In this document: piece after piece, positions 13,914-18,428 of the stretch | How the letters are laid out: every line of letters begins with the position of its first letter | Numbering within the stretch: the first letter of the stretch is position 1 | Origin: JANPLG01 sp964609085 | GTDB taxonomy: Bacteria > Armatimonadota > SYMT01 | Assembly (NCBI GenBank): GCA_964609085.1 | Contig: CAZSRZ010000105.1 | Location: 1 to 18,428, forward strand | Length of the DNA: 18,428 nucleotides | Direction of reading: 5' to 3' | Notes under the pieces: model-generated | The model's database searches: none | What the model saw: only the letters and a program-made list of their open reading frames with translations | What the model was told of the DNA's origin: nothing | Made by a program: the position numbers and the translations under genes

Positions 13914-14238
13914 GACGCTCTCCCCGGTCCTCACGCGAGTCGCCTACGACACCGATTGGCGGAGAACCAGGATGCATCCCGTCTCGCCGCCTCGGCTGTG
14001 GAGGAATCGGCCGCCCTTTCGGCAGTCGGGCCGGGCCCCCGGGCTCTTCCCGGAAGCCAAAACGTGAAGCCATTCTGACATCGAATTCTCTCGCGCCGCC
14101 ATGGTCGTTCGCGGCATCAGCGCCACTCATGTCGTAGTCGGGGCGCATTGCGCCGGAGCGTCTTCACGGTTAAGGCCAGGTGTCGCGAGTGTTAACTCTG
14201 TGTGTCCCCTCGGAGGCCCGAGGGAGTGCCCACGGGCG
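13914..14238. other. Non-coding region between FHA operon and regulator
   Basis: About 325 nt without a convincing gene. A minus-strand open frame starting near 14148 runs into the regulator gene out of frame and looks like a composition artefact (Pro, Gly and Arg-rich). The region holds the hairpin at 14207-14224, a small GGCGC/GCGCC stem around 14145-14157, and presumably the promoter of the regulator gene, which I could not pinpoint. Confidence 0.5.
14207..14224 (-). terminator. Hairpin after the FHA operon
   Basis: CCCTCGG and CCGAGGG form a perfect seven-base stem around a four-base loop, 15 bases beyond the stop codon of the last FHA gene. No T-run follows on the minus strand, so it is at best a non-canonical terminator or an mRNA-stabilising hairpin. 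Confidence 0.4.
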
Positions 14239-15546
14239 CTAGCGCGGCGGGGCCTCCTCCACGCGCATCACGCAGCTCCCCAGCGTGATTTCGTCACCCT
14301 CGGCGAGGGCGGCGTGACGGATCTGCACGCCATTGACGGTGGTGCCGTTGGTGCTCCCGAGATCCACCACCACCCAGGCCCCCTCGCGCTGCTCCAGGCG
14401 CGCATGCCGCCGCGACACGCGCTGGTCGAGAACCACCAGATCGTTGTCCTCCTCCCGCCCGAGCGTGATGGGGCGATTCAGCGGCACGATGCCGCCCGCC
14501 AGACCTGGTGGCGCCAGGAGGCGGACCTGCAGACGCTGCCCCATCCCCCCATGCGCGACGGGCGGAAACGACAACTCCAGCGAGGGCGGTGCCGGCTCGG
14601 CGAGGCTGCGGGCGACCACGAGCCCCGGCTCACCGGTCGCTGCCCCATCGCGGCTGTGGAACCGCAGACGGTGCCGGCCAATCTCGATCACCGAGCCGTC
14701 CCGCAGCGGGGAGGCAGCAACGGGGGTTCCGTCCACCCGGAGCAGCGGACGGGATCCCGTGTCCTCAATTCTCGGGGACGGCCGCAGGGTGAGTCGGGCC
14801 TGGCGACGCTCGACCGCCGGATCGCCAAAGAGCGGGATTTCACACAACTCGTCCCGACCGAGGTGGCAGAGATCGTGGACCAGCGGCACCTGGCGGCCCT
14901 CCCGACTGCCGGTCAGATAAACAACCCACGATCGTCGGGCGATCTGCTCGACCAGAGCGGAGAACAGGCCGATGCTGAGCCCTAGGATGGTGAAGCCGAA
15001 GCTGCGGCTGAAGGTGGCTACCGTCTGCCCCTGGGCGAAAAGGTCGAAGAGGAGACCACCGAGTAGCCCACCCAGCAACCCTCCGCGCAGCCCATACCCG
15101 ATGCCGCGACCGCCCGCTGCCACCCCGGCACCAATGCCGGTGGACGCGCCGAAGATCACCCAACCGATCGCCCTCGCCAGGATTTGCATCCCCGCGTTCT
15201 GCGCCGACGCCGACGCCGCGCCATAGACCAGGTTACCGCAGCACCCGCCGACGAGGGCAATGGTCCCTCCCACCACGAGCCCGATCAGTCCGCGAGCCAC
15301 CATCCGGCCTACGCGCCCGTGCGGTAGTTCCCGGGCCACGGCCAGCCCGCAAGCAATGACGCCGCCAATCACGCCGAGGTAGAGCAGCGCCTCCACGATT
15401 TCTGTGGGGCCGCGCAGCATCTGCTCACCTTCGCGGCGGGCCGCCCACGGTTCCGCGGCCAGTGCGGCGAGTAGACCGGCAAGGGCACCCGCCGCACCCT
15501 GGCGAACGAGCGTGCCTAGCGACGCCTCGATCGACCGAGAGCTCAT
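14239..15546 (-). CDS. Membrane protein with two C-terminal FHA-type domains (second paralogue)
   Basis: 435 aa. Residues 15-200 hold about five hydrophobic segments rich in Gly (GGLLGGLLGGLLFDLF at 155-170 resembles a glycine zipper). After WVVYLTGSREGR (207-218) comes a degenerate FHA-like domain (219-298: LGRDELCEIPLFGDP but no SRxHA). A canonical FHA domain follows at 357-430, with LGRE (362-365), SRRHA (378-382) and STNGTTVNG (398-406), the residues that bind phosphothreonine peptides. The order suggests a membrane anchor with cytoplasmic phosphopeptide readers. ATG overlaps the stop of the upstream paralogue (ATGA). The partner kinase is not in the window. The similarity of both halves to the neighbour shows tandem duplication. 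Confidence 0.88.
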   Translation of the reverse strand: MSSRSIEASLGTLVRQGAAGALAGLLAALAAEPWAARREGEQMLRGPTEIVEALLYLGVIGGVIACGLAVARELPHGRVGRMVARGLIGLVVGGTIALVGGCCGNLVYGAASASAQNAGMQILARAIGWVIFGASTGIGAGVAAGGRGIGYGLRGGLLGGLLGGLLFDLFAQGQTVATFSRSFGFTILGLSIGLFSALVEQIARRSWVVYLTGSREGRQVPLVHDLCHLGRDELCEIPLFGDPAVERRQARLTLRPSPRIEDTGSRPLLRVDGTPVAASPLRDGSVIEIGRHRLRFHSRDGAATGEPGLVVARSLAEPAPPSLELSFPPVAHGGMGQRLQVRLLAPPGLAGGIVPLNRPITLGREEDNDLVVLDQRVSRRHARLEQREGAWVVVDLGSTNGTTVNGVQIRHAALAEGDEITLGSCVMRVEEAPPR

Positions 15547-16994
15547 GAGGATTGCAGCGTTCCCGCTGGCGACGAGGCCGGATGGGAAACTCCCTGCGCA
15601 TCGCCTTCCACAAGGATTTCCACGCCGCCGAAGCGGAGACGGTCCCCCGGCGCCAGGGGCGCACGCCGAATCCGAACTCCGTTCACGAAGCTGCCGTTCG
15701 TGCTGCCCGCATCGGTGAGGATCCACCCTCGCTCGTCCCACTCGATCCGGGCATGGAGGCGCGAGACGCCCGGATCATCGAGGGCGAGGCCGCACTGGGC
15801 CTCACGCCCGATTTCGAGCACCTCCCGACCGAGCGGCAACCAGACCTCCGGCCGCCCGACCCGCCGCAGCGCCAGTCCGCCGTGCGGGGTGCCTCGCGAG
15901 ACGCGCTCGAAGTAGTCGCCGGCATCGCCGAACACCGTTTCGGGAATCTCGCCGCCGATCGGACGATCGAGCACCACCTCGGGCATCTGCTCGAGAGCGG
16001 GTGTGAGCAGTCGGTCGAGGTACTCGGCGGAGGGGGGCCGGTAGGTGGGCTGGCGGGTGGCGTCCTCCCGGCAGCAGAAGCGCAGCCGATGCTTCCCGAT
16101 CGCGATCACCGCCCCGTTGCTGAGCGGCACCTGGCGAATCCACGCACCGTCGACCGTCACGTGCGCTCCATCCGACGCCATCAAGGCCGGCGCTGGTGTG
16201 AGGTAGAGACGCGCCGCGTCCACCGGCACATCCGGGTCGCCGAACAGGGGAAGATCGGCCAACTCGTTGCGGCCGAGCAGCGACGGGTCGCGGTAGAGGG
16301 TTACCTCCCGCCCCTCTCGGGAACCTGTCAGATAGACCACCCAGAAGGAGCGGAGCATGCGCTCAACCAGCGCCGTGGCGGCACCGACGGCGGCCCCCAA
16401 CAGGGCGAAGCCCAAAAGCAAACGCAGCGCGATAGGCAGACCGGACCAGACCATCATCTGAAAGAGCACGCCGGCCAGGGCTCCGCCCACAATCCCGCCG
16501 CCGAGGCCGGGGTAGGCGCGCCGACCCGACTGCGTGGTCAGGCCCGCTCCCAGCCCCAGCCCGAGGCCGAAGATCGACCAGCCCACCGAACGCGCCACCA
16601 GTGCCCGCGTGATCGGGTCAGGCGCCATCGCGCTCCCCTCGAGCAGGAAGTAGAGCGCGTGGGCGAGGATGGCGTACCCGTAACCCATGGCCGCGCCGAA
16701 GAGCCCGCTGCCGATCGTCTTCGACCAGAGCGCGCCGGGCGTGGCGACGCCCCACAGTTCGCTGAACACCAGCAACGCGGTGATGAGCCCCCCCACGGCC
16801 ACACCGGGGGCGAGTGGCCCGGCATACGCGCCGAGAACGCCTTGAGGCGCCCCCAGTCGACCATCCGCCATCAGACGGGCCGGCTCCAAACACAGGAAGA
16901 CGAGCACACCACCGAGGGCGCCGAAGAGGGCCCGACGCCGCACCGGTTCCTCAGTGGCCCAACGCCGCATCCCGCCTGCTGCGCCTGTGGGCAC
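15543..16994 (-). CDS. Membrane protein with two C-terminal FHA-type domains (first paralogue)
   Basis: 483 aa from the GTG at 16994. About six hydrophobic Gly-rich segments occupy 22-212, for example FGALGGVLVFLCL, GLITALLVFSEL and LLLGFALLGAAVGAA. WVVYLTGSREGR (218-229) is identical to the motif in the paralogue. It opens a degenerate FHA-like domain (230-306, LGRNELADLPLFGDP), followed by a linker and a canonical FHA domain (387-464) with IGRE (395-398), SRLHA (411-415) and STNGSFVNG (431-439). The linker (307-385) is longer than in the paralogue. The GTG lies three bases after the TPR gene stop; ATG at 16970 is an alternative start, and neither has a clear Shine-Dalgarno. Likely acts with the TPR protein and paralogue as one membrane assembly; function unknown. 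Confidence 0.87.
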   Translation of the reverse strand: MPTGAAGGMRRWATEEPVRRRALFGALGGVLVFLCLEPARLMADGRLGAPQGVLGAYAGPLAPGVAVGGLITALLVFSELWGVATPGALWSKTIGSGLFGAAMGYGYAILAHALYFLLEGSAMAPDPITRALVARSVGWSIFGLGLGLGAGLTTQSGRRAYPGLGGGIVGGALAGVLFQMMVWSGLPIALRLLLGFALLGAAVGAATALVERMLRSFWVVYLTGSREGREVTLYRDPSLLGRNELADLPLFGDPDVPVDAARLYLTPAPALMASDGAHVTVDGAWIRQVPLSNGAVIAIGKHRLRFCCREDATRQPTYRPPSAEYLDRLLTPALEQMPEVVLDRPIGGEIPETVFGDAGDYFERVSRGTPHGGLALRRVGRPEVWLPLGREVLEIGREAQCGLALDDPGVSRLHARIEWDERGWILTDAGSTNGSFVNGVRIRRAPLAPGDRLRFGGVEILVEGDAQGVSHPASSPAGTLQSS

Positions 16995-16997
16995 CTC

Positions 16998-18428
16998 TCA
17001 GGGCCCGCCGACACCGGGCGCCGGCACCAGGGATGCCAGCCGCTCACGGCAGCGAGCCGCCGCAGCGGCACCCGGGTAGAGGTCGACCACGCGCTGGTAG
17101 GCCGCCCGGGCCGACTCTGGTTTCATCGCTTGCTCCCAGCACTCGCCGGCGCGGGCCATCGCCTCGGCCGCCAACTGCTCCCAGGCCCCGAAGAGCGATG
17201 CCACCCGGCGGAACTCCGCCGCCGCTGCCGCAGGACCGGCCTTGATGCGCGTAGCCTCGGCGCGGACAAGCTGCGCCTCACCCGCCCAGCGCTCATTGGC
17301 GGGGGCGGCCAGGGCTTCCAACTGCTGCCGAGCTCGGTCCGGGTCGCCAAGCAGCAGGAGGGCCCGGGCCGCGGCGAGTTGCGCGGCGGCGTACAGGTCG
17401 AAACTCCCCGGCTTCTGCAAATCGGGCGAGGCGAGCGCCGGCTCCAGGAGCTTCCGTGCCTCTGCCGGCTGGTTCGCCGCCACCAGCTCCTCGGCAGCCC
17501 GAATCCGAGACTCCAGGGACAGTGGACTGCTCGGGAAGCGCGAGAGGATGGTCTGGAACGCCTGCGCGGCCCCAGCCCGATCACCGGTCCGACGAAGCGT
17601 CCATCCGAGTCGATAGGCCGCAGCGGCGACCGTTGGGGCGGGGCCGGGGGCCGCGGCCGCGGGGCGGTACTCCCCCGCCGCCCGGGAGAATTCGCCCCGC
17701 GCAAAGCTGATCTCGCCCAGCCGGAACCAGGCATCCACTGCCAGAGGATGCCCGGCGTGGGAGCGGGTCAACTCCTCGAAAGCGGCGCGGGCCGGCTCGA
17801 CGCGACCCTGATTGAGAGTCGCCCAGCCCAACGCATACCGGGCCTCCGGCACCAGGGCTGATCGCGGGAAGCGGGCGAGCCAGTCGCGGAGCACTGGCTC
17901 CGCTCTTTCGGGATGTCCAGTGACGTCCAGCAGCCGACCTCGACCGAGCAGCAGGATGGCGGCCGTCTCCTCATCGGCCGCTGCCGGGTCCGCCGCCTCG
18001 TAGAGTCGAAGCGCGGCGGAGGTCTCTTTCCGCGACTCCAGGGCCCTTGCCGCACGGGCCTGGGTCCGGGGGAGGAGTCCCGCGGGTGGAGCATCGCGGG
18101 CAATGGCGGCGAGGTGAGCATCCACATCGGCGGTGCGGGAGAGGGCAGCCGCGGCCTCCGCCGCGCCGGCGTTCGCCCGGAGACGCGCGGCCCGGTCGGG
18201 TCGCCGGTTCAGGATGGCGATGAAAAGGGTGGCAGCCTCGGCCGGGGCGCCCGCGGAGAGCCGGGCCTCCGCCTGCTGGAGCGGCATCTCCAGGGCGACG
18301 GCGGTTGTGGGGAACCGCTTCGATATCGTCTCCTCGATCTGGGCCAGCTTCGCGGCATCGCCCGCAGCCCGGTAGTGGTCCGCCAGGGCTTGCGCCGCCC
18401 CAGGTGCCGCGCGACTGGTGGGGAAGCG
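16998..18428 (-). CDS. TPR-repeat protein, 5' end outside window
   Basis: At least 476 codons are open from the right edge to the stop; the frame has no stop up to base 18428, so the N-terminus is missing. An internal ATG at 18287 lies in the middle of repeat units and is not the start. The protein is made of tetratricopeptide-like helical pairs very rich in Ala, with recurring units such as RFPRSALVPEARYALGWATL, HPLAVDAWFRLGEISFARGE and RFPSSPLSLESRIRAAEELV. The periodic RFP...A...LG pattern is like YbgF/BamD-type TPR proteins of the envelope. No catalytic motif is seen. It is directly followed by the FHA gene pair, so it may act as scaffold for them. Confidence 0.85.
   Translation of the reverse strand, partial: RFPTSRAAPGAAQALADHYRAAGDAAKLAQIEETISKRFPTTAVALEMPLQQAEARLSAGAPAEAATLFIAILNRRPDRAARLRANAGAAEAAAALSRTADVDAHLAAIARDAPPAGLLPRTQARAARALESRKETSAALRLYEAADPAAADEETAAILLLGRGRLLDVTGHPERAEPVLRDWLARFPRSALVPEARYALGWATLNQGRVEPARAAFEELTRSHAGHPLAVDAWFRLGEISFARGEFSRAAGEYRPAAAAPGPAPTVAAAAYRLGWTLRRTGDRAGAAQAFQTILSRFPSSPLSLESRIRAAEELVAANQPAEARKLLEPALASPDLQKPGSFDLYAAAQLAAARALLLLGDPDRARQQLEALAAPANERWAGEAQLVRAEATRIKAGPAAAAAEFRRVASLFGAWEQLAAEAMARAGECWEQAMKPESARAAYQRVVDLYPGAAAAARCRERLASLVPAPGVGGP

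Noticed and set aside
13798..14148. 116-codon minus-strand frame upstream of and overlapping the regulator
   Set aside because: It overlaps the regulator in another frame, is rich in Gly, Pro and Arg, and has no ribosome binding site or family resemblance.
15552..17861. 769-codon open frame on the plus strand
   Set aside because: It runs antisense to the FHA and TPR genes. GC-rich codon usage removes stops on the opposite strand. The product is low-complexity (Arg, Gly, Gln, Pro) with no domain, while the minus strand encodes clear motifs.
1..18428. CRISPR arrays, tRNA or rRNA genes, insertion sequences
   Set aside because: Nothing with regularly spaced repeats, tRNA cloverleaf segments, rRNA signatures or transposase motifs was seen on either strand. 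This is by eye only.

Overview
The window comes from a strongly GC-rich bacterium. All eleven confident genes lie on the minus strand, so transcription runs from high to low coordinates. Nothing fixes the taxon. The GC bias, the secreted subtilisin/P-domain proteins and a REP-like GGGA...TCCC palindrome inside one gene point to an under-sampled environmental phylum (Armatimonadota-, Planctomycetota- or Gemmatimonadota-like), but this is an impression.

Region by region, in transcription order. (1) 18428-14239: a TPR-repeat protein cut by the right edge, then two paralogous membrane proteins with C-terminal FHA domains. The three genes are tightly packed (3 nt gap, then ATGA overlap) and look like one operon for phosphothreonine-dependent signalling or envelope assembly. 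A hairpin follows. (2) 13913-13215: an atypical OmpR-type winged-helix regulator whose receiver domain has lost most phosphorylation residues. (3) 13106-10821: an M24 (Xaa-Pro) aminopeptidase, a possible 46-aa small ORF, and trpD. (4) 10824-266: a RiPP locus. A nucleotidyltransferase-fold protein starts inside the trpD stop codon (GTGA). Two tandem paralogous secreted S8 subtilisins of about 1,295 aa follow. Then comes a 72-aa precursor with a textbook lasso-type leader (YxxPxLxxxGxxxxxT), a HPr-kinase-like ATPase and a lasso B2 leader peptidase. The last four genes are coupled by TTGA overlap, a 28-nt gap and ATGA overlap. (5) 265-1: non-coding, with short repeats and a dyad.

The most interesting part is region 4. 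Leader, B2 peptidase, HPrK-like kinase and NTP_transf_5 protein are all known companions in lasso peptide clusters. However, no RRE/PqqD-like B1 protein and no asparagine-synthetase-like cyclase (C) is visible. The putative core does not place Asp/Glu at ring position 7, 8 or 9 after the canonical cleavage site, and two giant exported proteases occupy the position directly upstream of the precursor. One of them carries Asp instead of Asn in the oxyanion hole, as in proprotein convertase PC2. This could be a lasso-derived RiPP system in which cyclisation is absent or supplied from elsewhere and which is tied to extracellular proteolysis. That function is inference; the gene content and couplings are read directly from the sequence.
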